Below, piece by piece: positions 36,050 to 44,918 of a stretch of DNA of 56,975 nucleotides. Source of the DNA: Salegentibacter salarius. Its GTDB lineage: Bacteria; Bacteroidota; Bacteroidia; Flavobacteriales; Flavobacteriaceae. The notes beneath the pieces were generated by a model. That model was not told the origin of the DNA. It searched no databases and worked only from the letters and a program-made list of their open reading frames with translations. Each line of letters opens with the position of its first letter. The first letter of the stretch is position 1. The position numbers and the translations under genes are program-made. The stretch covers positions 1 to 56,975 of the forward strand of contig NZ_FVZF01000027.1 of NCBI RefSeq assembly GCF_900168265.1. The letters run 5' to 3'.

Positions 36050-37717
36050 TTAGATTTTGCGGTAAGATTTTTTAATCATTTTATCTAAGTATCCTTCGTC
36101 CGGTAAAGTGGTCACTTCCCTCCTTTTCGCCTGCTTATAATTGATCACAGCTTTTTTAAATTCTTTTTGCTGAAAATAGTAATCACCGGCAATTTTATAA
36201 ACTTCCCAGAAATGAGGATTTAGATATTTTAATTGCTTAATTTCATCTTCTGAAATCTTCTTTTCTTTAGAAGTAGCTTCAGAGATTTTCCGACTTAGTT
36301 TTCGATATTTTTCGTAATCTTTATAAGCTTCGGTATTTACAAAAGGATCTTCAGCGATAGTTTCATCAGTCATAACACTGCATGATACATTACCAGCGTC
36401 AAACTTTTTAAATACAATATCGAGGTCGTAAGCAACAAAAGCACCCAGCTGATATTGATTTGCAGAAACCCAAACCTTTCTTTCTTCAGGTTTAAAAATG
36501 ATCCCGTGGTGGGCGAGCAGTTGATTTATAGCCATTTCATTGCCCATTCCCAGCTTAGCACCTTCCAAACCTTCTTTATTCCTTAATATTTCAGCTGCTT
36601 TTTTTGGGTTTAATTTCTCTTTTTCAGAAAGCAATTCCTGCATTTTATCAAATCTATATTGCGTATGACTTTCCTCAATGGCTTTTAAATTTCGGTTATC
36701 TTCCGCGTAAGCTTCGCTTTGAAAATGGTTGCTGCATACTAATTCATTCGAATTTTCAACCTCGTAAACTCCAAAATTCCCCGGGGCCACTTCAATAAGA
36801 ATAGCTTTATGTTCTGAAGCACTTCCCACCATAATAGATTCTGAAACAAAAACTTCACGCTTTTTAGCAATGGCTATGGCCTCTGTAGTTGAAGACGCAT
36901 ATTGGAGTATTTCGCGAGCAACTAAACTAATTGGAGTTTTGGCTTGAAGCGGAATTTTACTTTTTCCGGCGTTTATGGTGACACTGATGCCCTTTTCATT
37001 CAAACCACTCACAGAACCAATCATCCCTGCCCAGGTGTACATCATAAACTTATGTCCTTTATCAGGATTAACAAAAGCAGCAATCTTCTCTTCCGCAAAT
37101 TCATCGCCCGCATAAAAATCGAAATTCCTGCCTAAAAGTAATTGCCCATCTTCTGTTTTATTGTCCCAGGCTGCAAAAGAAGTACATCCCACCAGCATCA
37201 AATCCTGCAAGGCGTGACCAATATCGTGTGCTCCGTGAAAATAAAGCATTCTAACATAGACCGGAGCGAATTCATTATGCTTTTCTAATCCAAAAAGCGA
37301 AGTACCGTAAATTTCTTGCTTATATTCTTCCGGAACGTGCAAATACATTTTACGATTAAACCAGGCTACGGTTTTTTTGAGGAAATTACGGTATCCGGTG
37401 CCGGGAACAAGTTCATAGATCTTGTCCATAAAGGCAGTTTCCTGCTTATGCATCAATTCCCGGGTTAAGCTTCCACTTATTACACCGCGCTCCAAAGCAT
37501 CACCTTCAATATATAATTCCCAAATACCATACTTATTTTTGTACAGTGAATTTTTGCCAATCCTATAATGAGTATCACTGAGCTTAGTTCTTGTAGTATC
37601 TATATTTTCTATTCCGGAAATATCGGGACGATCCTGCATGGATCGCTTTATTCCGCAGGAATTTAGGAGAAATAAGACTCCAATAAAAACTGATACTTTT
37701 ACAAAAAACAATTTCAC
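36050..37717 (-). CDS. Lipoprotein of the C45 autoproteolytic hydrolase/acyltransferase family
   Basis: A 555-aa protein. A lipoprotein signal has its lipobox at LNSC (Cys21). The C45/NTN-hydrolase domain runs from about 170 to 430, with Cys178 (VGCTSFAAWD) as the expected nucleophile freed by self-cleavage and GRNFDFY after it. A C-terminal TPR-like helical part (about 480-555) follows. Enzymes of this fold move or hydrolyse acyl/amide groups (isopenicillin acyltransferase type). In an aryl-polyene operon it may attach or detach the polyene acyl chain outside the inner membrane; this is inference. GTG start, directly abutting the MMPL gene. Confidence 0.82.
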   Translation of the reverse strand: MKLFFVKVSVFIGVLFLLNSCGIKRSMQDRPDISGIENIDTTRTKLSDTHYRIGKNSLYKNKYGIWELYIEGDALERGVISGSLTRELMHKQETAFMDKIYELVPGTGYRNFLKKTVAWFNRKMYLHVPEEYKQEIYGTSLFGLEKHNEFAPVYVRMLYFHGAHDIGHALQDLMLVGCTSFAAWDNKTEDGQLLLGRNFDFYAGDEFAEEKIAAFVNPDKGHKFMMYTWAGMIGSVSGLNEKGISVTINAGKSKIPLQAKTPISLVAREILQYASSTTEAIAIAKKREVFVSESIMVGSASEHKAILIEVAPGNFGVYEVENSNELVCSNHFQSEAYAEDNRNLKAIEESHTQYRFDKMQELLSEKEKLNPKKAAEILRNKEGLEGAKLGMGNEMAINQLLAHHGIIFKPEERKVWVSANQYQLGAFVAYDLDIVFKKFDAGNVSCSVMTDETIAEDPFVNTEAYKDYEKYRKLSRKISEATSKEKKISEDEIKQLKYLNPHFWEVYKIAGDYYFQQKEFKKAVINYKQAKRREVTTLPDEGYLDKMIKKSYRKI

Positions 37718-40693
37718 TTAATCCATTCTTTTTAAAACCAGGATATCATTTTGACGATATGCAATTTCAAAGTTATAGTCTATTAGCCACCTGCTCTCAT
37801 ACACCGAAGTTAAAATAATTACTTTCTCTGCGTTTTTCTTTATCGCATCTTTTAGGTTTTGAGCAATTGCTGCTTCCGGTTTTTTAGCAATTATAAACAC
37901 GGAAATATCCTTAAATTCTGACGGAAAATCTTTCTGAAATTGCAAATTTTCAGAATTAGCGCTGAAAGTATTTTTTGAAATCTCTAAATTTTCTCCATTC
38001 GGATCAAAAACCCTAAAATGAGTATTTTGATTTTTCAGAAATAAGAACACAGGTAAAAGTCCTAAGTAAGTGTTCTGCAAAAACACTTTTTCATTTGGTT
38101 CTATAAATCTAGAAATTACTAGAAACCGTTCCCTATTGATGGAAAACCCCTTTTTTGCTTTTTTATAAACAGATTTATATCGATAATTCGATAAAACTTT
38201 CTGTTGAAAATATAGCTTTTCTTTTGAACCCTTGCTTTTAAAAATAGAAGTGAAACTGAATGCTGGCTTTCCATTTCTTTTTCTATTGAAGAACAAGATC
38301 TGGAATATTTTTGTTTGCAGCACAAATGCTACGATCATCGCTGTTAAAACCCCAATTACTGAAACAATGGAAACCGATTGCAACGCTGGATGCTTAGCAA
38401 AAACAAGTGCCCCAATTCCCAGTAAAGTAGTTAAAACCGATAGTAAAATAGAGGCTTGATAGGTTTGTAAAGCTGGTTTACCGGTCTCATATTCCTTAAG
38501 GCAGGCATTGGTTATAAAAATGCTATAATCTAAGCCCAGGCCAAAAATAAAGGTGGAAATAATAATGTTGAGAACATTAAATTGTATGCTAAAGATCGCC
38601 ATAATTCCCAATGCAATAATCCAGGTGATGGCAATAGGTAAAAGCGTAAGTAAACATAGCAGTAAACTACGGTAGAAGAACAGTAAAACAAAGAAAACCG
38701 CAAGGACTGAAAATAAAATAAGTCGGTTAAATTCGTTTTTTAAATTCCCCAGAAAGTCCTGGTTCATTTGTTTTCTATCTATTGCTATTATATTTTTATC
38801 TTTTTCCAGTTCTTGTAATACCTCTGGTTGAGTTTCATCAAAACTAACGGTACTCGTCACACTAGCAAACCCCGGACTTCTATTTATAAAATTATCTAAA
38901 TAAAGTGTATTGACATTGCGATAATCATCAAGGAAAATTCCGCTGAAATCTTTATTCAATTGCTCATAAAAACGTGTAAAACTTTTTTCCTTAAAGCCAA
39001 GTTCAGTCGATTCTCTCAGAAGATTTTCCTTTAGATTTTCCCTTTTAGATCGGGTCCAGAAATCTTCCCAATTTTCGATTTTTTCGTTCTGGGTTTGGGT
39101 AGAAAGCACTACCCCACCAATACTACTGAAGCTTTTGATCTTATTTTCATTTTTCAGTAGCCGTAATTCCTGGTAGAGCTCGTTGTTTTGTTCCAGGGCT
39201 TCCTCAATATCTTTTCCGTAGGAAACCAGGTAAGTAGTGTTGGCAGCTTTTCCGGAGATATTCTTAATATTTTCCTCAGCTTGTTTTACATTTTCCGGTT
39301 CGTAATTAAGTTGAGAAAGATCTTCGTTAAATTTAACTGAATTAAAAAAGAAGAGTCCACCTATAAATAGTAAGATCACTCCACCAACTAGAAACATATT
39401 CTGATAAAACCGCTTTGCAGCAATTTTATCTAACCAGTTAGATTTTATTCCCTTGGGATCTTGTGGTACTTTGTAAAACTGCGGAATTAAAATTAGTGCA
39501 AAAATAGATGCAGTTACCACACTCACGGCGGCAAAAATCCCCAAGTCGTTTAAAGCTTCACTTTTTAGAAATAAAAGGCATAAAAAAGCGATAGCCGTGG
39601 TAAAACTGCTCATTAAAATAGGTCTGGCCACATCTTTATAAAGCGATTCCACATTAGCATTATTCCTGAAATGAGTAAGAATATGCAGAGCGTAATCCAG
39701 GCTAATTCCTAAAAGAATAGCACCAATTCCCAAAGAAATTGCTGAAACCGAAGATTTTGTAATATATAAAATGCTAATTGCCGTTAAAGCGCCCAACAAA
39801 CTGGGAATAAAGAGCAATAAAGGAACGTAGAACTTCCGGTAAAAAAGGATTAGCAAAATAAACAGAATACTAAATGCAATACTTAGCGTTATTTGAATAT
39901 CCTTTTTAATTTGATTTGCATTAGCAATAGCATACAAAACCCCACCAAAATACTGAGCATTAACTTTCGAATTTTGATTTAAACCCGAAACAATTTGCTC
40001 CAATTCATTAATAAAAACTTCATTGTTTTTAGTTTCTGAAGATGAATATTTGGGTGTAATAAACAATAATAGATGTTGTTCATCTTTAGTGATCAAATAA
40101 TTGTTATAGATCTTAAAGTTATCATCAACCTGTAACTCGCGAAGCTTCTGTAAGCCAAGGTTAGTTATTGAAAGTGGATCTTTAAATATAAATTGCTTGG
40201 TAACAAATCCGGTTGGAGAAACCAGGGTTTTATACGATTTTTCCAGCCGGTCTCGAATACTGTCAACCGCCAGCCGGTCTTCTATTTCAGCGTAATCTTT
40301 GTTATTCAGAAATAAAGGTAAGTTTTGGTACACGAAATCGTAGACTTCAAGAATTCCTTCTTCAGGTACTTTTCCCTGAATTTTAGTAAAATATTCCGGT
40401 ATTTGAGTATGAAGGGAATCGGTAAATCGATTTGCATACTGGGTAAGTGCTTCGGGATTTTTTTCTTCCGAAGAAATAGCAATAATGAGTTTATCGGAAA
40501 ACTCGGTATGATCCAGAACCTTCCTTAAAACATCCTGTTTTTCTCCAGTTGGAATCAGTTTGGTAACATCTTCTTCTAACTGAATTTGAGTAGCAAAATA
40601 TCCACCGGCAACTACAAATAGTGCCAGGAACAAAAAACCAACTGCTTTCTGTTTTCGGAAAAAATAATAAAGCCTGAGAAAAAGAGTGTGCAT
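37718..40693 (-). CDS. MMPL/RND-type exporter with a C-terminal soluble domain
   Basis: A 991-aa transporter with two MMPL repeats: one helix and a large periplasmic loop, then about five helices, given twice (about 15-420 and 440-830). Such proteins carry lipids or aryl polyenes outward in related clusters. After the last helix, about 150 residues (from about 840) form a cytoplasmic domain with a Rossmann-like rhythm (RFIEPNEKVFLQ, HFRVFDPNGENL, SVFIIAKKPEA) resembling a methyltransferase without its glycine-rich SAM loop. It abuts its neighbours with no gap on either side. Confidence 0.85.
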   Translation of the reverse strand: MHTLFLRLYYFFRKQKAVGFLFLALFVVAGGYFATQIQLEEDVTKLIPTGEKQDVLRKVLDHTEFSDKLIIAISSEEKNPEALTQYANRFTDSLHTQIPEYFTKIQGKVPEEGILEVYDFVYQNLPLFLNNKDYAEIEDRLAVDSIRDRLEKSYKTLVSPTGFVTKQFIFKDPLSITNLGLQKLRELQVDDNFKIYNNYLITKDEQHLLLFITPKYSSSETKNNEVFINELEQIVSGLNQNSKVNAQYFGGVLYAIANANQIKKDIQITLSIAFSILFILLILFYRKFYVPLLLFIPSLLGALTAISILYITKSSVSAISLGIGAILLGISLDYALHILTHFRNNANVESLYKDVARPILMSSFTTAIAFLCLLFLKSEALNDLGIFAAVSVVTASIFALILIPQFYKVPQDPKGIKSNWLDKIAAKRFYQNMFLVGGVILLFIGGLFFFNSVKFNEDLSQLNYEPENVKQAEENIKNISGKAANTTYLVSYGKDIEEALEQNNELYQELRLLKNENKIKSFSSIGGVVLSTQTQNEKIENWEDFWTRSKRENLKENLLRESTELGFKEKSFTRFYEQLNKDFSGIFLDDYRNVNTLYLDNFINRSPGFASVTSTVSFDETQPEVLQELEKDKNIIAIDRKQMNQDFLGNLKNEFNRLILFSVLAVFFVLLFFYRSLLLCLLTLLPIAITWIIALGIMAIFSIQFNVLNIIISTFIFGLGLDYSIFITNACLKEYETGKPALQTYQASILLSVLTTLLGIGALVFAKHPALQSVSIVSVIGVLTAMIVAFVLQTKIFQILFFNRKRNGKPAFSFTSIFKSKGSKEKLYFQQKVLSNYRYKSVYKKAKKGFSINRERFLVISRFIEPNEKVFLQNTYLGLLPVFLFLKNQNTHFRVFDPNGENLEISKNTFSANSENLQFQKDFPSEFKDISVFIIAKKPEAAIAQNLKDAIKKNAEKVIILTSVYESRWLIDYNFEIAYRQNDILVLKRMD

Positions 40694-41893
40694 TTAAGGT
40701 TTTACCACCTGTTTTTGGTTTGTCACCGAAAATAAGAAATAAAAGACAATCCACAGCAGCAGAGCTGCAATTCCTGCAAGGGCAAAACTTCCAATTATAT
40801 ATTGCCAAAGCCCAAGGAAAATATCGGCAGTAGAATCAAAATCTTCCGGTCTTAATTCCCAGGCTAAACCGCGCCCTATAAGCAAAGAACCTGCCTGATA
40901 ACTCGCATAAATTATAAAAGGAATAAGTGGTGGGATACTGATATTACTAAAGAGAAAAGCTACTACTTTGTTGAGTTTAAACAAAGCCGCAAGACTAAAA
41001 ACTAATAGAGTATGTAGCCCCCAAAACGGCAAGATACCTACAAAAACACCCAGTGCTATTGCCGCTGCTTTTTTATGAGCAGGCTCCTGACTTTTAATTA
41101 TATTTTCTTTCCAAAACCGTTTATAACCTTTCTTCCTAAAATCCTGGTAAGTATCGCGAGGATGGATATAGAAAAAACTAACCAAAACAAACCAAATATA
41201 AAGTATGGTTATCCTGGTAATATCCCAAAACGGTCTAAAATGCGTCACCCGGTTTTCTTCATAAAAAACCTTAATAGGTACGTTTCTAACTTTTACTTTT
41301 CTCCAGGCAGACTTTACAATAATCTCAATTTCCAATTCAAATTTATTGGTATAAAGTTTTATTTGATTAACAACTTTTAAAGGATAAAGCCTGTAGCCAC
41401 TTTGGGTATCGGTAAGTTGGGTACCGGTAACCACTAAAAACCAAAAATTAGAAAATTTATTTCCGGTGGTACTTTTACCTGGTATCCCATCCTGGCCCAT
41501 ATTGCGGTCTCCTACCAGTAAAATTTCAGAATCGGCACTTTTTTCTTCTAAATGCGTAAGAAAAATATCCAGATCATCGGGATAGTGTTGCCCGTCTGAA
41601 TCTATAGTAATAGCATATTCATAACCTAGATCTTCAGCTAGCTTAAAGCCATGTTTTAAAGCCTCTCCCTTACCTTTATTTTCTTCGAAGTGATGAATGT
41701 TTATTTCGTGAAAATCCTTGAGAATTGTTTCCGTAGTATCTGTAGAACCATCGTTAATTACCAAAAGGTTGGAGGTGTATAACAGTAGATCCTGCAACAC
41801 ACTGCCCAGCGTCTTTTCGTTGTTGTAGGTAGGAATTAGAATACAACAATTTAAAGCTTCAAATCTGGATTGATATATAGGTTTTTGGTTCAA
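40694..41893 (-). CDS. GT2 glycosyltransferase-DUF2062 fusion
   Basis: A 399-aa protein. The N-terminal GT2 domain (about 15-240) has ILIPTYNNEKTL, VINDGSTD and the metal-binding Asp98-Ser-Asp100 with QHYPDD, as in dolichyl-phosphate-mannose-synthase-like enzymes. A helix near 235 links it to a DUF2062 membrane domain (about 265-395). The same fusion is found in flexirubin and aryl-polyene clusters, where it may glycosylate the pigment or a lipid carrier. The start codon is TTG; a promoter-like site lies 19 bases upstream of it. Confidence 0.85.
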   Translation of the reverse strand: MNQKPIYQSRFEALNCCILIPTYNNEKTLGSVLQDLLLYTSNLLVINDGSTDTTETILKDFHEINIHHFEENKGKGEALKHGFKLAEDLGYEYAITIDSDGQHYPDDLDIFLTHLEEKSADSEILLVGDRNMGQDGIPGKSTTGNKFSNFWFLVVTGTQLTDTQSGYRLYPLKVVNQIKLYTNKFELEIEIIVKSAWRKVKVRNVPIKVFYEENRVTHFRPFWDITRITILYIWFVLVSFFYIHPRDTYQDFRKKGYKRFWKENIIKSQEPAHKKAAAIALGVFVGILPFWGLHTLLVFSLAALFKLNKVVAFLFSNISIPPLIPFIIYASYQAGSLLIGRGLAWELRPEDFDSTADIFLGLWQYIIGSFALAGIAALLLWIVFYFLFSVTNQKQVVKP

Positions 41894-41912
41894 ATTAAAA
41901 TGGCTTTAATTG

Positions 41913-41942
41913 CAAAAGTAAAATTAAAAAGGAAAGCACAAT
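41913..41942 (-). promoter_or_regulatory. Possible internal promoter before the GT2-DUF2062 gene
   Basis: On the minus strand ATTG (41939-41942), 18 bases, TACTTTTG (41913-41920). The -7 element is exact and the -33 has one mismatch. It would start transcription about 13 bases before the TTG and give the export/attachment genes their own transcript. Confidence 0.45.
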
Positions 41943-41953
41943 ATCTTAAATGA

Positions 41954-42325
41954 CTAAGATTCTAACTTTTTATAAAAAGAATTGATTTTCAATGAGATAC
42001 CTTCCGAATTCCTGGCAATTCCCTTAAGTTTTATTTCTCCGTCTAATTCGTCAATTTCAGATTCCAGGTTTAATAAAGCATTTTTATTAGGGTCTACTAC
42101 TGCCATAAACTTTACATTAGAACCTTTTTTAAACTGCAGTTTACAATCACACCTACGCTCCGCCTCTTCTTTGAATAAGTGCATTAAAATTACTCCGGGA
42201 GTTACCGGCCTGCCGGGAAAATGCCCTTCGTAAATAGCGTGATCTTTATTAATTTGGAGTTGTGTAAAATATTTTCCCTCTTCCCGCGAAGAATTTAATA
42301 CTGAATAAAAATCCTTTAATAACAT
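41954..42325 (-). CDS. ApeI-like 3-hydroxyacyl-ACP dehydratase
   Basis: A 123-aa single-hotdog protein with YEGHFPGRPVTPGV: His35 is the dehydratase histidine. The Glu that FabZ has seven residues after the second Pro-Gly (PGVLxxE) is replaced by His49 (PGVILMHLF), as expected for this divergent branch. It should remove water during polyene chain growth on ACP. It is separated from the lolA gene by 167 bases holding the second copy of the structured repeat, so it may begin the distal half of the operon. Confidence 0.82.
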   Translation of the reverse strand: MLLKDFYSVLNSSREEGKYFTQLQINKDHAIYEGHFPGRPVTPGVILMHLFKEEAERRCDCKLQFKKGSNVKFMAVVDPNKNALLNLESEIDELDGEIKLKGIARNSEGISLKINSFYKKLES

Positions 42326-42350
42326 AGCTTGGTTGGTTGTTAGTGTTTTA

Positions 42351-42444
42351 CTCGATAATCGAGATTAGATGCTCCGAGGCTTGCCTCGAAATCAGATTAT
42401 ATTTTCCAATAACAATTGCTTCGTGAGCTTGCTCCGAAGTTTTT
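42351..42444. repeat. Structured intergenic repeat, copy 2
   Basis: Second copy of the repeat at 1467-1560. It holds CTCGATAATCGAG, then the perfect hairpin CGAGGC-TT-GCCTCG, a shared spacer with TTATATTTTCCAATAACAA, and a third stem CTTCG(T)GAGC-TT-GCTCCGAAG. All three stems are intact here. It lies between the lolA-like and ApeI-like genes inside the aryl-polyene operon. Confidence 0.85.
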
Positions 42445-42492
42445 TACTAAATTAAACAGAAAATTCAGGATTTTTAGTCTTTATAGTAAGTT

Positions 42493-43113
42493 TTAAGGTT
42501 GAAATACAGAAGACGGAATTTCTTTATTCCATTGGATTTGGCTAAACTCAATAACTGTAGCATCGCCTGACTCTTCCATTAAACTTACTTTTTCTACTAA
42601 ATTTTCAGCATTAAATTGCATGTGTATTTCAGCAAACATTTGTCTTAAATGCTCATCCTTAGGAATAATAACCGCAATTATATTATCATTCTCTTTAATA
42701 TATGAAAAATCAAAATTTTCATTATCCTGAAGTAATTTGCCATTAATGGTTCCTGTTATTAATTTAGCTATTTTGCTAAAAAGTTTACTAGAAGCGGTAT
42801 TTCTAACACTTTTATCGCCGGCGTCATTAATATGCAATTCCCCCTCTATTAAAATAATTACATAATCTTGCGGCTCAGTATATTTCCATTTTAGTTTTTC
42901 AGGATTTTGATAGTATAATTTCCCCCGGCTCACAGTTTCGTCTGCAATCATCTCCATACTCTTGGTCTGGATGAAATTGGCTTGTAAAGTTTCAAGCTCG
43001 TTTGCTTTAGCCGTCATTTTTTCCTGGAATTGAGCAACTTCCTCTTTAGAAAGATCTTGCTGGGCAGCCAGGTTAAGGCTAAAAATGAAAAGTAAGAGAC
43101 TAAGAATACGCAT
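42493..43113 (-). CDS. LolA-like outer-membrane lipoprotein carrier
   Basis: A 206-aa exported protein with a signal peptide (about 1-16, ending LAAQ) and a LolA-type half-barrel (ELETLQANFIQTKSM, GKLYYQNPEKLKWKYTEP). In aryl-polyene clusters a LolA paralogue works with the MMPL exporter to carry the lipid-like product across the periplasm. The start MRILSLLL at 43113 is chosen because it begins a clean signal peptide; a longer frame starts 30 bases upstream. It overlaps the end of the deacetylase gene by 14 bases. Confidence 0.85.
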   Translation of the reverse strand: MRILSLLLFIFSLNLAAQQDLSKEEVAQFQEKMTAKANELETLQANFIQTKSMEMIADETVSRGKLYYQNPEKLKWKYTEPQDYVIILIEGELHINDAGDKSVRNTASSKLFSKIAKLITGTINGKLLQDNENFDFSYIKENDNIIAVIIPKDEHLRQMFAEIHMQFNAENLVEKVSLMEESGDATVIEFSQIQWNKEIPSSVFQP

Positions 43114-43870
43114 TGATTTCCAATAATTTATCAGGTCTAACAACCTCGTAATGATTATTTTTCAAAAATAACAACAACTGTTCCAGTATGTTGACGGTTT
43201 TAGCATTATTATCGTGCAAAAGAATTACCGCGCCGGGTTTAATTCTTTTCTTAATTCTATTTAAAATAATTTCTTCGGAAGAAACAACTGCATCAAAAGA
43301 CCTGATGCTCCAACCTACAGATTTCAAACCGGTTTTTTGAAGCGCCTTTTGTGTTTTTGGACTTACTATTCCGAAAGGTGGTCTAAATAGCTTCATTTTT
43401 ATTCCTGCGGTTTCTTCCGCAATTCTATTACATTCTTCAATTTCCCAAACAATCCTGGAAACACTTAAAGCTCCCATTTTTCTAGTGTGAGTGTAGGTGT
43501 GGTTACCAACAAAGTGACCTTTTTTAATAATTTCTTTAAAGATATCTGGATATTTTTCAATCCTTTTTCCAATGCAAAAAAAGCCAGCCTTTGCATTATA
43601 TTTTTCCAGAACTTTAAGTACTTCCAAAGTATTTTCCACCGGCCCATCGTCGAAAGTAATGGCGATCTCATTTTCCTTGATCTTTCGATTTTCGCTAAAA
43701 GATTTTACGAAAAAATTAAAACGCACATTGGTAGAAACTGTGAGTAAAAATAGGATGTAAAAAACTATAAAAGCCAGCACATACATAAATGATGCGAGCC
43801 CAAAAAAAGCTAATACCAGGCCTGCAAACAGCAAGAGAATGATAATCGTGTTTATAATTCTAAACCGCAC
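43100..43870 (-). CDS. NodB-type polysaccharide deacetylase, membrane-anchored
   Basis: A 256-aa carbohydrate-esterase-4 protein. One or two N-terminal helices (about 5-45) anchor it. The NodB domain then has IAITFDDGP (Asp74 base, Asp75 metal), His124 and His128 (GNHTYTHT), LFRPPFG and ILLHDNN, all catalytic motifs intact. It should remove an acetyl group from a sugar, perhaps one added by the GT2-type protein. GTG start; it overlaps both neighbours (11 and 14 bases). Confidence 0.88.
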   Translation of the reverse strand: MRFRIINTIIILLLFAGLVLAFFGLASFMYVLAFIVFYILFLLTVSTNVRFNFFVKSFSENRKIKENEIAITFDDGPVENTLEVLKVLEKYNAKAGFFCIGKRIEKYPDIFKEIIKKGHFVGNHTYTHTRKMGALSVSRIVWEIEECNRIAEETAGIKMKLFRPPFGIVSPKTQKALQKTGLKSVGWSIRSFDAVVSSEEIILNRIKKRIKPGAVILLHDNNAKTVNILEQLLLFLKNNHYEVVRPDKLLEINAYS

Positions 43871-44918
43871 TTAGTAAAATTAAACTGTGATCTCTCCCAA
43901 GATACTGATTGTAAATTAAAATATTCTTCAGTTTTTTTGGGGTTGAACTATTTAGGTTCATAATAGAAGGAATTCTGCCGTTTTTTAAAATTTTACAAGC
44001 TGAGTAAAGCGCAAATCCCGAAACCGTATCATAATCCCCTACCAAATGTTTATAAGCTAATTGTGTGGTGTTTTTAAATAGATTTTGCTGAAGATTCTTA
44101 TAATAATGATCATACCTGTTATCGCCATTATTTCCAAAAATCACTGCATCTATTGCAGCAGCATTTATATTATTTTTAATCAGGAAAATTTCAACTTCTT
44201 CATTAATTTTCTCCGGCTGAATTGAATTTTTTATAGAAACGTCTTTAAATTCAGCATAGGAATTATTGTTTTTTTCTGTTGAAAGTGTAAAAAAATGTGA
44301 GCCTTCTGAAGTGATTGTTCCAGGGGAATCCTCTTTCAATAAATCCAGGTTATGAATATCTACGGATTTTAATTGTCCATCTAAACTTTTAAACTGTGTG
44401 ATTTTTTCTGAAAGCTCATCTACGCCACCAACCAAAACCGATTTATTTTCTGAAGTTTCTAAAAGCTGCATTTCTGCATCTAGAAAAGCACTTTCTAAAG
44501 AAGCTGAATTTTGTGTATAAGTTACATTGTAATTTTTACAGCCTAAATTTAAAGCAATTTGACCTCCAATCGTGTTGTGCGTAGATTGTATAAATGAAGT
44601 GGGCGACAACAATTCTTCGTCCTGGTCTAATAAATTTTCCAGAAACCTCTCGGTGTCCTGCTTGCAACCTTCTCCGGTTCCGGTAATAATAGCATCGGGA
44701 ATTTCAATCTTTGCCTCGCTTAAAGCTACTTTTGCGGAAGTAATTCCCATTTTTATAGCTTTAGACATTCGTCTCAAGGCCATAGGTTTTATAAACTCCT
44801 TATAATTTGGTGAAATTGCCGGGAAAATAGTTTTATGATAGGAAACCGGATTTGCCTCAGAATCTAAATTTTGAGCCGAAATACTACTAATCCCGTTAAT
44901 ATAAATTTTAGCCTTCAT
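43860..44918 (-). CDS. Beta-ketoacyl synthase chain-length factor
   Basis: A 352-aa thiolase-fold protein in tandem with an active KS. The nucleophile region reads YTQNSASLESA and lacks the Cys found in the neighbour (STACSSG). The HGT-type and GHT-type His motifs are also degenerate (FGNNGDN, YKHLVGDYD). This is the pattern of a CLF, which pairs with a KS and sets chain length. ATG at 44918 is chosen over an upstream TTG; it overlaps the KS gene by 11 bases. Confidence 0.85.
   Translation of the reverse strand: MKAKIYINGISSISAQNLDSEANPVSYHKTIFPAISPNYKEFIKPMALRRMSKAIKMGITSAKVALSEAKIEIPDAIITGTGEGCKQDTERFLENLLDQDEELLSPTSFIQSTHNTIGGQIALNLGCKNYNVTYTQNSASLESAFLDAEMQLLETSENKSVLVGGVDELSEKITQFKSLDGQLKSVDIHNLDLLKEDSPGTITSEGSHFFTLSTEKNNNSYAEFKDVSIKNSIQPEKINEEVEIFLIKNNINAAAIDAVIFGNNGDNRYDHYYKNLQQNLFKNTTQLAYKHLVGDYDTVSGFALYSACKILKNGRIPSIMNLNSSTPKKLKNILIYNQYLGRDHSLILLSAV

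Noticed and set aside
40491..40808. Minus-strand frame of 105 codons between the GT2 and MMPL genes
   Set aside because: It overlaps both real genes in another frame, and the two genes abut exactly without it.
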